DNA of 15,947 nucleotides from JANMEX01 sp031423755 (lineage in GTDB: Bacteria > Pseudomonadota > Alphaproteobacteria > Rhizobiales > Rhizobiaceae). The notes beneath the pieces were generated by a model. That model was not told where the DNA came from, ran no database searches, and saw only the letters and a program-made list of their open reading frames with translations. Of the stretch, positions 1 to 9,485 are shown one piece after another; position 1 is the first letter of the stretch; each line of letters begins with the position of its first letter. The stretch spans positions 1 through 15,947 of the forward strand of contig JANPGC010000237.1 of assembly GCA_031423755.1 (NCBI GenBank). The letters run 5' to 3'. A program made the translations under genes and the position numbers.

Positions 1-1
1 A

Positions 2-1756
2 CTGGTTGATGTCGCCACGGGCCGTAAACCGGCTGATCTGGTGGTTAAGAATGGCCGCTGGGTGAATGTGCATTCCGGCGAAATTATTGCGGGCACGGAT
101 CTGGCCATTGCAGAAGGCCGGTTCGCGTGGTGTGGGGCAGACGCCAGCCATTGCATCGGGCCGGACACAATCGTCGTTGACGCACAGGACCGCTATCTGG
201 TTCCCGGCCTTTGCGATGGCCACATGCACGTCGAAAGCGGCATGGTGACGGTCACCGAATTTTGCCGCGCCGTCATTCCGCATGGCACGACTTCCATGTT
301 CATCGACCCGCATGAAATCGCCAATGTGCTGGGACTGGACGGTGTGCGGCTGATGCACGATGAGGCGATGGCGATGCCGACCAACGTGTTTGTGCAACTG
401 CCGTCTTGCGTGCCCTCTTTTCCGGGACTGGAACATGCCGGAGCAGCGTTCAAGGCAGAAGATTTTGCTGAGGCCATTCAATGGCCGAATATCATAGGCC
501 TTGGCGAAGTGATGAATTTCCCCGGTGTCGTTGCCAACGACCCCATCATGGTCGCCGCCATCGCCGCCACCTTGAAGGCTGGCAAAACCGTCGGCGGCCA
601 TTATGCCTCGCCGGACCTTGGCCGTCCTTTCCATGCCTATGCAGCTGCTGGTCCGGAAGATGACCATGAAGGCACCCGCGCCGAAGACGCAATCGCGCGC
701 GTGCGGCAAGGCATGAAGGCCATGCTCCGCCTCGGCAGCGCCTGGTATGATGTGGCAGCCCAAATCAAGGCGGTGACCGAAAGCGGCCTCGACCCGCGCC
801 ACTTCATCCTGTGCACCGACGACAGTCATTCCGGCACGCTGATCGAAGATGGCCATATGGACCGCGTCGTCCGCCATGCCATCCAGCAAGGCCTGAAGCC
901 TGTGACAGCGATCCAGATGGCAACGCTGAACACCGCCGAGCATTTCAAGCTGGAACGCGATCTCGGTTCCATCGCACCGGGCAGGCGGGCGGACTTTCTG
1001 ATTGTGTCTGATCTGGCCGAAATGGCGATTGACGAGGTCTACGCGCGCGGCGTCCATCTGGCATCCAAGGGCAAACTGGTTCGCGATATCGCGCCATATG
1101 ACTATCCGGAGATGGCCAAGAACACCGTCAACATGAAGCGCGATCTTGGCGCTGAGGACTTTGATATCGTTGCGCCATCTGGCGCGAATTCCGTGCGCGT
1201 GCGCGTCATCGGCGTGGTTGAAAATCAGGCGCCTACCAAGGCGCTTGAGGCTGAATTGCCAATTCTTGACGGACTTGTCGGCATGGACAGGGCCAATGAC
1301 GTCTGCCAGATCGCGCTGGTCGAGCGCCACCGCGCCACCGGCCACGTCACCAACGCCTTCGTCTCCGGCTTTGGCTACAAACTGCCCTGCGCCATGGCCT
1401 CGACGGTCGCGCACGACAGCCACCACATGATCGTCGTCGGCACCAACAAGGCAGACATGGCGCAGGCCGCAAACCGGCTGCGCGAGATCGGCGGCGGGGT
1501 GGTGCTGATTTCGCAGGGCAAGGAGTTGGCTCTGGTCGAGATGCCAATTGCCGGGCTCATGTCACAAGAGCGCGCCGAGATCGTCGCCGCCAAGGCCGCC
1601 AAGCTCACTGAAGCCATGCGCACCGTCGGCTGCGACCTCAACAACGCCTACATGCAGCACTCGCTGCTGGCATTGGTGGTCATCCCCGAGTTGCGCATTT
1701 CGGACATCGGGCTGGTCGATGTGCGGACGTTTGAGAAGGTGGAGCTTTTTGTGTGA
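2..1756 (+). CDS. ade: adenine deaminase, 5'-partial at window edge
   Basis: Hydrolyses adenine to hypoxanthine and ammonia in the cytoplasm (purine salvage). The reading frame is already open at base 2 (residues LVDVATGRKPADLVVKNG), so the true start lies upstream and a start at GTG 41 would cut into conserved sequence. The 584 visible residues nearly equal the usual length (E. coli Ade is 588), so only a few residues are missing. Seen in order: a composite beta-sandwich N-terminus (VNVHSGEI), the amidohydrolase metal motif LCDGHMHVES, PHGTTSMFIDPHEIANVLG, the LGEVMN glutamate region, CTDDSHSGTLIEDGH with its metal aspartate, NTAEHF, and the APGRRADFLIVSDL closing strand typical of amidohydrolases. 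The C-terminal third matches the Ade-specific domain. The DUF1801 gene follows after 29 bases. The identification is firm. Confidence 0.95.
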   Translation: MVDVATGRKPADLVVKNGRWVNVHSGEIIAGTDLAIAEGRFAWCGADASHCIGPDTIVVDAQDRYLVPGLCDGHMHVESGMVTVTEFCRAVIPHGTTSMFIDPHEIANVLGLDGVRLMHDEAMAMPTNVFVQLPSCVPSFPGLEHAGAAFKAEDFAEAIQWPNIIGLGEVMNFPGVVANDPIMVAAIAATLKAGKTVGGHYASPDLGRPFHAYAAAGPEDDHEGTRAEDAIARVRQGMKAMLRLGSAWYDVAAQIKAVTESGLDPRHFILCTDDSHSGTLIEDGHMDRVVRHAIQQGLKPVTAIQMATLNTAEHFKLERDLGSIAPGRRADFLIVSDLAEMAIDEVYARGVHLASKGKLVRDIAPYDYPEMAKNTVNMKRDLGAEDFDIVAPSGANSVRVRVIGVVENQAPTKALEAELPILDGLVGMDRANDVCQIALVERHRATGHVTNAFVSGFGYKLPCAMASTVAHDSHHMIVVGTNKADMAQAANRLREIGGGVVLISQGKELALVEMPIAGLMSQERAEIVAAKAAKLTEAMRTVGCDLNNAYMQHSLLALVVIPELRISDIGLVDVRTFEKVELFV

Positions 1757-1785
1757 AGTGCATTTGCCTGCAAAGTGGATAAGAC

Positions 1786-2256
1786 ATGTTCAAAGTTGCT
1801 GCTGAAAGTCTTAAAGATTATCTGAATTTTGATCCGGAACGACGGCAAGACCTTGAGCAGTTTGCCGAGCTTGTCCGCAAGACCGCGCCTGACCTTGATC
1901 CATATTTTCACGCAGGCACACCCGCCGGCGAGCCGGGCATGCGCTTCAAGATGATCGGCTATGGCCCTTTTTACTATGAGGCCAAAGGCGGCAAGAAAGT
2001 GCAATGGCCGGTGATCGGTGTTGCGCTGCAGAAAAACTATATCAGCGTCTACTTCGCAGTGACAAAAGATGGCACCGCCATCGTGGATCGCTATCGCGGT
2101 ATGCTCGGCGAGTGGCGCTGCGGCGACAATAATTTCAGCTTCCGCAAATTCGCAGAATTGGATGGCGCAACACTGGCTGCGCTCGTGGCAGAGACGGCAG
2201 CACTGTTCAAGGCGAACCCGTACGGGTCAACCCAACGCGTTCAGGTCGGGTCGTGA
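1786..2256 (+). CDS. DUF1801 (YdhG-like) domain protein
   Basis: A 156-residue soluble protein without signal peptide or membrane segment. It looks like the DUF1801/YdhG family, a small alpha/beta fold of unknown biochemical role: an N-terminal helical part (residues 1-40) leads into MRFKMIGYGPFYYE and then VALQKNYISVYFAV, which resemble the family's two core strands with their aromatic and glycine positions. The C-terminal KFAELDGATLAALV segment is a predicted helix. The ATG at 1786 has only a weak Shine-Dalgarno (GGAT), but no better start is near. The stop overlaps the next gene's GTG, so the two are very probably cotranslated. The fold family is likely; the function is unknown. Confidence 0.75.
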   Translation: MFKVAAESLKDYLNFDPERRQDLEQFAELVRKTAPDLDPYFHAGTPAGEPGMRFKMIGYGPFYYEAKGGKKVQWPVIGVALQKNYISVYFAVTKDGTAIVDRYRGMLGEWRCGDNNFSFRKFAELDGATLAALVAETAALFKANPYGSTQRVQVGS

Positions 2257-2789
2257 ACACATTCATCGCACTCCTTCACGGCATCAATGTCGGTGGCAAC
2301 AACAAGATGCCAATGGCCGATTTGCGGGCACTGTTAACGGGCTTGGGGTTTGCGAATGTCCAGACTTATATCCAGAGCGGCAACGTGGTCCTTACGGCTG
2401 ATGAAGAGAGTTGCGAAGCCATCGGCCTGCAGATCGAGACGGCAGTCGCGGACAGATTTGGTTTTGCTGTGAAGGTGATGGTGTTGACTGCTGCGGATAT
2501 CATCAACGCGGTGCGTGCCAATCCCTACGCAACAATCACGGACGACTTGGCAAAACTGCACATCGGATTCATGACCACCGAGCCTGATCATGCTTCGCTG
2601 GAAGCTTTGAGCTCCAAGGCGCAAGGAAATGATCAATGGTCGGTGATGGCTCGCTTCTTTTACCTACACGCACCGGACGGCATGGGAAAATCTGTACTTG
2701 CGCCGTTTGTCGAGAAGACTCTGGGGGTGCCGGTCACATTTCGCAATTGGAGAACATTAATAGCATTGCGTGAAATGGCGTCCATCTGA
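2253..2789 (+). CDS. DUF1697 family protein
   Basis: A 178-residue cytoplasmic protein of the DUF1697 family, whose function is unknown. The diagnostic N-terminus is MNTFIALLHGINVGGNNKMPMADLRALLTGLGF, followed by VQTYIQSGNVVL; the C-terminal signature LGVPVTFRNWRTLIAL is also present. The GTG start at 2253 overlaps the TGA of the DUF1801 gene (GTGA), a translational-coupling arrangement, and places the family motif right at the N-terminus, as expected. The length is normal and nothing is broken. DUF1801 and DUF1697 proteins are small accessory families, and their pairing here suggests a shared transcript with no clear pathway. Confidence 0.88.
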   Translation: MNTFIALLHGINVGGNNKMPMADLRALLTGLGFANVQTYIQSGNVVLTADEESCEAIGLQIETAVADRFGFAVKVMVLTAADIINAVRANPYATITDDLAKLHIGFMTTEPDHASLEALSSKAQGNDQWSVMARFFYLHAPDGMGKSVLAPFVEKTLGVPVTFRNWRTLIALREMASI

Positions 2790-2824
2790 TCTTTCTTAAT
2801 TTGTGAATTTACTTTCTTTGGAAA

Positions 2825-2853
2825 TTGCCGAAATATCGTCTCCAATTTATACT
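2825..2853 (+). promoter_or_regulatory. candidate sigma-70 promoter of the hydrolase gene
   Basis: TTGCCG at 2825-2830, a 17-base spacer, then TATACT at 2848-2853, in an AT-rich 78-base gap. Spacing is ideal and the -10 box has one mismatch to TATAAT. The predicted RNA start (about 2859-2861) would fall inside the Shine-Dalgarno GGAGG at 2858-2862, giving an almost leaderless message. That is odd, so the real start may come from another promoter. Confidence 0.4.
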
Positions 2854-2867
2854 TGTTGGAGGATAAA

Positions 2868-3884
2868 ATGGACAAGAAGCGTCTAATACTCATCCACGGT
2901 CGCGCAATTAAACCGGCAGAAAAGCCTATGAAGGCACTTGCGCGGAAAGCTGTGATAGAAGGCTTGCGCCGCGCGGGCGCGACGGCGGATGCCACTACTC
3001 TTGCGAATGGCGATCTGGCGTTTGATCTGGTCTACTTTGGCGATATCACCAACGCGATCCAGGCAGCAGCGCGAAAGAAGGACAAAGCGCTGCTCACTGA
3101 AAGTGACCCGGACCACGGCGGCGCAGCCTGCTTTCCCATCGGGGATCTGGAGACGGCGTTTGCGGATGTCTCCAAACTTTCCAGCTTCTCCAAAGCGCGA
3201 TATGCCGAACTCCTCAAGACAGCGGATGATTACAAGTTTCTTGACGAGTTTGCTGATTTTACCAGCACGCTTGGCAGCCTGTTCACCTTTGGCTGGCTCA
3301 ATGAGAAGCTCATTGCAAGTGCGACGCCGGATCTGTTCGCCTATCTGACTGAACACAAGAAAGCCTCGCTCATCCGCGAGCGACTTGCCGCCAAACTTCG
3401 GCCTGCACTCGAGAAGAATGATGATATCTGCATCATCGCCCACTCGATGGGCGCGATGATCGCCTACGACGAATTTTGGAAATACTCGCATGAAAGTGCC
3501 TTCGCCGGGTCAGCCTATCGTGGCAAGCCGGTGTCGCTGTTCCTGACAATCGGGTGTCCGCTTGGCGAAGATGGCGTGAGGCGCAACCTGTTGGACGGTC
3601 GTTATCCCAGCGCTGACGACAAATTCCCACGTCGTCAGATCGGCACATGGCACAATATTTATGCTGAAGACGATTATGTATCACACGCCGAGAGCATGAA
3701 GTCGGCGTTCTCCGAGATGCGCAAGAGACAATATCTCGATACGATTTTGGACAGTCACATCTACAATTGCTGGAGCTATGCCGACAATCACACCGGTCGG
3801 CGAGTTTCTAACCCGCACGACTTGTATGGCTACCTCATGCATCAAACCGTTGGTGCGGCTGTTTCGGAATGGCTGTCGAAATAG
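2868..3884 (+). CDS. alpha/beta-hydrolase-fold protein, family not recognised
   Basis: A 338-residue cytoplasmic protein with the marks of a serine hydrolase but no close family I can name. Residues 5-11 (RLILIHG) form the first strand and oxyanion turn, and AHSMG (residues 191-195) is a nucleophile elbow with Ser193 and Ala in place of the first Gly. IYAEDDYVSH offers acid Asp268 or Asp269, and SNPHDLYGYL offers the base His317. A long helical insert (about residues 60-180) separates the N-terminal strand from the elbow and may form a cap. I chose ATG 2868 because GGAGG ends 5 bases before it; in-frame TTG codons at 2853 and 2856 precede that site. The gene stands alone, with its own candidate promoter and a converging neighbour 3 bases past its stop. 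Lipase, esterase or acyl-transfer roles are all possible. Confidence 0.8.
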   Translation: MDKKRLILIHGRAIKPAEKPMKALARKAVIEGLRRAGATADATTLANGDLAFDLVYFGDITNAIQAAARKKDKALLTESDPDHGGAACFPIGDLETAFADVSKLSSFSKARYAELLKTADDYKFLDEFADFTSTLGSLFTFGWLNEKLIASATPDLFAYLTEHKKASLIRERLAAKLRPALEKNDDICIIAHSMGAMIAYDEFWKYSHESAFAGSAYRGKPVSLFLTIGCPLGEDGVRRNLLDGRYPSADDKFPRRQIGTWHNIYAEDDYVSHAESMKSAFSEMRKRQYLDTILDSHIYNCWSYADNHTGRRVSNPHDLYGYLMHQTVGAAVSEWLSK

Positions 3885-3887
3885 CCT

Positions 3888-4343
3888 TCACCAACTCCCC
3901 GTATTCGGCATCGAAATCCACGGTTCCACCGGCGTGAGAGGCTCACCCTCCTGCAATATCTCAATCGAAATCCCGTCCGGAGACCGGACAAACGCCATGT
4001 TGCCGTCGCGCGGCGGGCGGTTGATGGTGACGCCTGCGTTCATCAGTCTTGTGCAGGTCTCATGGATGTTGTCGACCTTGTAGGCAAGGTGACCGAAGCT
4101 GCGCCCGCCTGTGTAGGCTTCCGTTTTGCCGTTTTCGTCAGGCCAATTGTAAGTCAGCTCCAGTTCCGGTGCGCGTTCGGCTGCCGATTGGGCCTTGTTT
4201 TTGGGTGCGGCGAGGAAAATCAGCGTGAAACGTCCTTTTTCGCTTTCATGGCGGCGCACCTCCTCCAACCCGAGCTTATTGCAGTAAAAATCCAGTGATT
4301 CGGCGACGTCGCGGACCCGGACCATCGTGTGAAGGTAGCGCAT
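3888..4343 (-). CDS. gloA: lactoylglutathione lyase (glyoxalase I)
   Basis: Isomerises the hemithioacetal of methylglyoxal and glutathione to S-lactoylglutathione, the first step of methylglyoxal detoxification. The 151-residue protein has two VOC-fold halves. The four metal ligands align with E. coli GloA: His5 (RYLHTMVRV), Glu62 (LELTYNW), His85 (SFGHLAYKV) and Glu128 (GISIEILQ). The family motifs DFYCNKLGL and FVRSPDG are intact. Its length is slightly above the E. coli enzyme (135) because of an insert near residues 48-58 and a longer C-terminal tail. The start is supported by AGAGGAA about 9 bases upstream. The gene is divergent from the cold-shock operon across a 181-base gap and convergent with the hydrolase gene, so it is probably transcribed alone. 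Confidence 0.93.
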   Translation of the reverse strand: MRYLHTMVRVRDVAESLDFYCNKLGLEEVRRHESEKGRFTLIFLAAPKNKAQSAAERAPELELTYNWPDENGKTEAYTGGRSFGHLAYKVDNIHETCTRLMNAGVTINRPPRDGNMAFVRSPDGISIEILQEGEPLTPVEPWISMPNTGSW

Positions 4344-4452
4344 GGGGACTGTTCCTCTGTGATTTTCAGTGTTTCAAAACGGGAATAACCGGCTTCGGAT
4401 TCAACTTCCGCGAAAACTTTGCGGAAAAGCATGGGGCAAGCATAATGCCATC

Positions 4453-4481
4453 TTGCCTGATGCATATGGGTTAATGATAAC
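4453..4481 (+). promoter_or_regulatory. candidate sigma-70 promoter of the csp operon
   Basis: TTGCCT at 4453-4458, a 17-base spacer and GATAAC at 4476-4481, giving a predicted start near 4488 and a leader of about 37 bases. The -10 box is imperfect. It lies inside the CtrA box described separately, so CtrA binding would be expected to block this promoter; if CtrA is an activator, a different promoter must be used. Confidence 0.35.
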
Positions 4482-4486
4482 TTAAC
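4471..4486 (+). promoter_or_regulatory. CtrA-type binding site TTAA-N7-TTAAC
   Basis: The bases read TTAA, seven bases, TTAAC, an exact match to the alphaproteobacterial CtrA consensus, 38 bases before the csp start codon. A CcrM-type GANTC site (GAATC, 4492-4496) lies 6 bases downstream and another (GATTC) at 4398-4402. CtrA is the cell-cycle response regulator of this class. The match is seen directly; binding is inferred. Confidence 0.5.
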
Positions 4487-4524
4487 GGCAAGAATCAGTA
4501 ACGTGTCACGGAAGGTAGCGCGGG

Positions 4525-5133
4525 ATGGGGGAATTGACGTCATCCTTTGCCGATGAAAACAATGGTTTTCAGGCGGGGCAGAACAGCGCCGAGACAGACG
4601 GACTGCGCTCGGGCGCGGGCGTGGTGGAAATTTCCGGCGCTATCAAATGGTTCGATGTGTCCAAGGGCTATGGATTCATTGTTCCAGATCAAAAAGGCCA
4701 GGCGGATGTTTTGCTGCATGTGACTTGTCTGCGCCGCGACGGCTTCCAGGTTGCGCTTGAGGGCGCGCGGATTCATTGCCTGACCCGGCCGGGTGAGCGA
4801 GGGCTTCAGGCGTTCCATGTCATTTCCATGGATAATTCGACGGCGGTCCATCCGTCGTCTACACCGCAGCGCACCCACGTCACCGTGACGCCGACCAGCG
4901 GGCTGGAGCGGGCGCTGGTCAAATGGTTCAACCGGACCAAGGGCTTCGGCTTTGTCACACGCGGCGAAGGCACTGAAGACATTTTCGTCCACATGGAAAC
5001 GCTGCGCCGCTATGGTTTGACCGAGTTGCGTCCGGGACAAGTGGTCCTGGTGCGGTTTGGACCAGGCGACAAGGGCTTGATGGCCTCCGAAATCCACCCG
5101 GACATCGGCGCGCCGATCCCTGCTTCGAATTGA
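4525..5133 (+). CDS. two-domain cold-shock protein
   Basis: A 202-residue nucleic-acid-binding protein with two cold-shock domains, an arrangement typical of rhizobial and related alphaproteobacteria. Domain 1 (about residues 35-101) has IKWFDVSKGYGFIVP (RNP1) and VLLHV (an RNP2 variant lacking the usual aromatic residues). Domain 2 (about 130-192) has the canonical VKWFNRTKGFGFV and DIFVHM. A Ser/Thr-rich linker (102-127) joins them. The likely role is RNA binding or chaperoning; whether it is cold-induced cannot be read from sequence. GGAAGG at 4510-4515 supports the ATG. It is the first gene of a tight cluster: the DUF192 ORF begins 1 base after its stop. The upstream CtrA box suggests cell-cycle control. 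The weaker RNP2 of domain 1 suggests domain 2 binds more strongly. Confidence 0.92.
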   Translation: MGELTSSFADENNGFQAGQNSAETDGLRSGAGVVEISGAIKWFDVSKGYGFIVPDQKGQADVLLHVTCLRRDGFQVALEGARIHCLTRPGERGLQAFHVISMDNSTAVHPSSTPQRTHVTVTPTSGLERALVKWFNRTKGFGFVTRGEGTEDIFVHMETLRRYGLTELRPGQVVLVRFGPGDKGLMASEIHPDIGAPIPASN

Positions 5134-5134
5134 G

Positions 5135-5653
5135 ATGATTTTCCGTACCGTGATTACGTGTGTGCGGGCGGTCTCCCTGGCCGCCTTCCTTGCTTTGCTG
5201 GCAGTTGCGCAGGGGTGTTCAAAGGACGGCGAGGCGATGATGCTGCCGGCAGATGCGGCGCCTTTGGTCATCGCCGGTGCCAACGGCGATGTGTCGCTGT
5301 CCGTCGAAATCGCCGATGATGCCCGCGAGCAGGAACGCGGCTTGATGTACCGCGCGCGCTTGGCCGATGGCCATGGCATGCTGTTCATCCTCGAGAAGAC
5401 CCGTGAGGCCAATTTCTGGATGAAAAACACGCCGTCGGCGCTTGATTTGATTTTCGTGGCCGAGGACGGCCGCATTGTCACCATCAAGCGCGGCGAGGCT
5501 CTGTCGCAGGCGATCATATCGAGCGAGGCAGACGTGCGGTTTGTGCTGGAGATTGCCGATGGTGAAGCCAAGCGCCTCGGGCTTGCAGCGGGCGATGAGC
5601 TTCGGCATCCGGCTATCGCTGCCATTTCAGGCCAGAAACCCGCCGGAAACTAA
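5135..5653 (+). CDS. exported DUF192 family protein
   Basis: A 172-residue protein of the DUF192 family, a conserved small fold without an established activity. An N-terminal hydrophobic signal (residues 9-26, VSLAAFLALLAVAQ) shows it is exported. Cys28 in AVAQGC could be a lipidation site, but Gln at -2 makes the lipobox poor, so periplasmic or lipoprotein location is open. The DUF192 core runs from about residue 52 to 165: SVEIADDAREQERGLMYR, GMLFILEKTREANFWMKNT, LDLIFVAEDGRIVTI and ADVRFVLEIADGEAKRLGL. All family motifs are present. The ATG lies 1 base after the csp stop, so the two are coupled, an arrangement I recall as common in Hyphomicrobiales. No partner is evident. Confidence 0.9.
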   Translation: MIFRTVITCVRAVSLAAFLALLAVAQGCSKDGEAMMLPADAAPLVIAGANGDVSLSVEIADDAREQERGLMYRARLADGHGMLFILEKTREANFWMKNTPSALDLIFVAEDGRIVTIKRGEALSQAIISSEADVRFVLEIADGEAKRLGLAAGDELRHPAIAAISGQKPAGN

Positions 5654-5656
5654 GCG

Positions 5657-6408
5657 ATGCAGCATTTCAGCCACGAAGGGTTTGATCTGGCATACATGGA
5701 TCACGGGACAGGCGAGCCGGTGTTGCTGATCCATGGCTTTGCCTCCAATGCCCGTGTCAACTGGGAAGCTCCCGGCTGGATCTCAACACTGAACGATGCC
5801 GGATACCGCACCATCGCGATTGACAACCGCGGCCACGGCCACTCGTCCAAAAGCCACGACCCCAAGGATTATCACGCGTCTGCGATGGCTGGCGATGCGC
5901 TGGCCCTGCTTGACCGTCTCGGGCTCGAGAGCGCCCATGTCATGGGATATTCGATGGGCGCGCGGATCAGCGCGTTCCTGGCCCTTCAAGCGCCATATCG
6001 GGTGCGCTCACTGGTGTTTGGCGGCTTGGGCGACGGCATGGTCAAGGGCGTCGGCGACTGGGATCCGATTGCCGATGCGCTGCTTGCGCCCGATCCTGCC
6101 GCCATCACCCATGTGCGCGGCGCGGCGTTCCGCAAGTTTGCCGATCAGACGAAGAGCGACCGTCTGGCGCTTGCCGCCTGCATCCAGACCTCGCGCGATC
6201 TGGTTGACCCGAAGGACTTGCGCACGCTGACAATGCCCGTGCTTGTTGCTGCCGGAAGCCTTGATGACATTTCCGGCGACGTGTTCGAACTCGCAGCCAT
6301 CATGCCGGATGCCGGTGGTTTCGTCATCGAGGGCCGCGACCATATGCTCGCCGTCGGCGACCGCAGCTTCAAGAAGGCAGTTCTGGCATTCCTCGCGCGG
6401 GTGGGTTA

Positions 6409-6409
<1 letters not shown>
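5657..6409 (+). CDS. alpha/beta-fold hydrolase
   Basis: A 250-residue cytoplasmic hydrolase of the common esterase/haloperoxidase-like group. It shows GEPVLLIHGFASN (oxyanion region, residues 19-31), DNRGHGHSS (56-64), the nucleophile elbow GYSMGA with Ser99, the acid in AAGSLDDISG (Asp203 or Asp204) and the base His229 in GRDHMLAVG. The full triad is therefore present and the length is standard. Substrate cannot be deduced. The start lies 3 bases after the DUF192 stop, and its stop TAG overlaps the GTG of recQ, so it sits in the middle of the presumed csp-recQ transcript. I see no membrane segment or signal peptide. Confidence 0.88.
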
Positions 6410-8223
<1,814 letters not shown>

Positions 8224-8295
8224 CCATTTTCAGGCATTGCATTTCCGTTTTGCCGGAATTGCACTATATTCGTTCCAACATTGATGGAGATGGTC

Positions 8296-9138
8296 ATGTC
8301 AAACAGCGCTCAGTATGCCGAAGCCCGGCGCACGACCGTTGACCCGGTTTGGGAAAAAGTGCGCGGCGAGGCCGAAACGGCCGCCGCAAACGATCCAGTG
8401 CTGGCCGGCTTTCTCTATTCGACCGTTCTCAACCATAATTCGCTTGAATCTGCCGTTATCCACCGCATTTCCGAGCGCCTTGACCATCCTGACGTGCCGG
8501 CATCACTGGTGCGCCAGACGTTTCAGGACATGGCGCAGGACCATCCGGAATGGTCAAAAATCCTGCGTGTTGACATGCAAGCGGTTTATGACCGCGATCC
8601 GGCCTGCGAGCGCTTTCTTGACCCGTTGCTCTATTTCAAGGGCTTTCATGCCATCCAGACGCACCGTCTGGCGCATTTTCTTTGGGAAACCGGCCGCCGC
8701 GATTTTGCGCTTTATCTGCAAAGCCGCATGTCGGCAATTTTCCAGGTCGATATCCATCCGGCAGTAAAAATGGGGCAGGGCATCTTCTTTGACCATGCCA
8801 CCGGTATCGTCATTGGCATGACAGCTGTAATCGAAGACGATGTGTCGATTCTTCAGGGTGTGACGCTCGGCGGTACCGGCAAAGAAACGGGTGACCGCCA
8901 TCCCAAGATTCGCCAAGGTGTGCTGATCGGTGCGGGGGCGGAGATACTTGGCAACATCGAAGTCGGGCGTTGCTCCAAAGTTGCCGCTGGTTCCGTGGTG
9001 CTGAAGCCAGTGCCAAAAGGTGTCACGGTCGCCGGTGTTCCCGCCCGCATTATCGGCGAGGCGGGTTGCGCAGAGCCTGGCAGGGCGATGAACCAGCTGA
9101 TTGCCACCAACGCGTTCGATATGGATGTCGATGGCTGA
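8296..9138 (+). CDS. cysE: serine O-acetyltransferase
   Basis: Transfers acetyl from acetyl-CoA to L-serine, giving O-acetylserine, the first committed step of cysteine synthesis. The 280-residue protein has the helical SATase N-terminal domain (about 15-120: LAGFLYSTVLNHNSLESAVIHRIS, DPLLYFKGFHAIQTHRLAHFLW) and a left-handed beta-helix of hexapeptide repeats carrying the catalytic FFDHATGIVIG and GVTLGGTGKETGDRHPKI. Among in-frame ATGs at 8284, 8290 and 8296, the last is best placed, 6 bases after GGAG. The protein ends in ...FDMDVDG, without the C-terminal Ile that E. coli CysE uses to dock with CysK. The 72-base gap from recQ is AT-rich with TATATT at 8265, but no convincing -35 box. The DUF3126 gene lies 137 bases downstream. 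Confidence 0.95.
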   Translation: MSNSAQYAEARRTTVDPVWEKVRGEAETAAANDPVLAGFLYSTVLNHNSLESAVIHRISERLDHPDVPASLVRQTFQDMAQDHPEWSKILRVDMQAVYDRDPACERFLDPLLYFKGFHAIQTHRLAHFLWETGRRDFALYLQSRMSAIFQVDIHPAVKMGQGIFFDHATGIVIGMTAVIEDDVSILQGVTLGGTGKETGDRHPKIRQGVLIGAGAEILGNIEVGRCSKVAAGSVVLKPVPKGVTVAGVPARIIGEAGCAEPGRAMNQLIATNAFDMDVDG

Positions 9139-9151
9139 CACAGTGTCAGCC
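9133..9151. repeat. 19-base palindrome over the cysE stop codon
   Basis: Arms GGCTGACAC and GTGTCAGCC are perfect complements around a single central A; the TGA stop of cysE lies inside the left arm. No T-run follows, so it is not an obvious intrinsic terminator. The one-base centre suits a dimeric DNA-binding protein better than an RNA hairpin, though a shortened hairpin could form. Confidence 0.45.
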
Positions 9152-9275
9152 GGTGATCATTTGAACATCGTCTTCACGAATTTGTTTTTCTTGGATCAAA
9201 CCGGGGTCCGGCTTGCGGTGCAACGCAGCGCATGGCAAAAGCCGGTCAACCTTATGCGCCTTTCGGAGAATTGCC

Positions 9276-9482
9276 TTGAAGCCTGAAGAACTGAAAAAGC
9301 TCGACGCCTATTTCAAGCGCGTCTTCATGAATCCGGCGCTGCAGGTCAAGGCGCGGCCGCGCAAGGATGATTCGGCTGAATTGTTTCTTGGCGAGGAATT
9401 TCTCGGGCTCATCTACCGCGACGATGAGGATGGCGACCTGTCCTATAATTTTTCCATGGCCATACTCGATATGGACCTTTGA
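9276..9482 (+). CDS. small DUF3126 family protein
   Basis: A 68-residue acidic cytoplasmic protein: KPEELKKLDAYFKRVF, then LQVKARPRKDDSAELFLGEEFLGLIYRDDEDGDLSYNFSMAILDMDL. This is the DUF3126 pattern known from Hyphomicrobiales, where it is commonly found beside cysE. The function is unknown. The start is taken as TTG 9276, because GGAG at 9265-9268 sits 7 bases upstream and the family begins at this point (M-K-P-x-E); the frame is also open further upstream, giving up to 89 residues from ATG 9213, but that extension has no family resemblance. It converges with the membrane-protein gene, with only 3 bases between stops. Confidence 0.85.
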   Translation: MKPEELKKLDAYFKRVFMNPALQVKARPRKDDSAELFLGEEFLGLIYRDDEDGDLSYNFSMAILDMDL

Positions 9483-9485
9483 CAG

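Noticed and set aside
4403..4425. Small inverted repeat TTCCGC / GCGGAA upstream of gloA
   Set aside because: Six-base arms with a loop of about 9 bases and no T-run; chance occurrence is likely.
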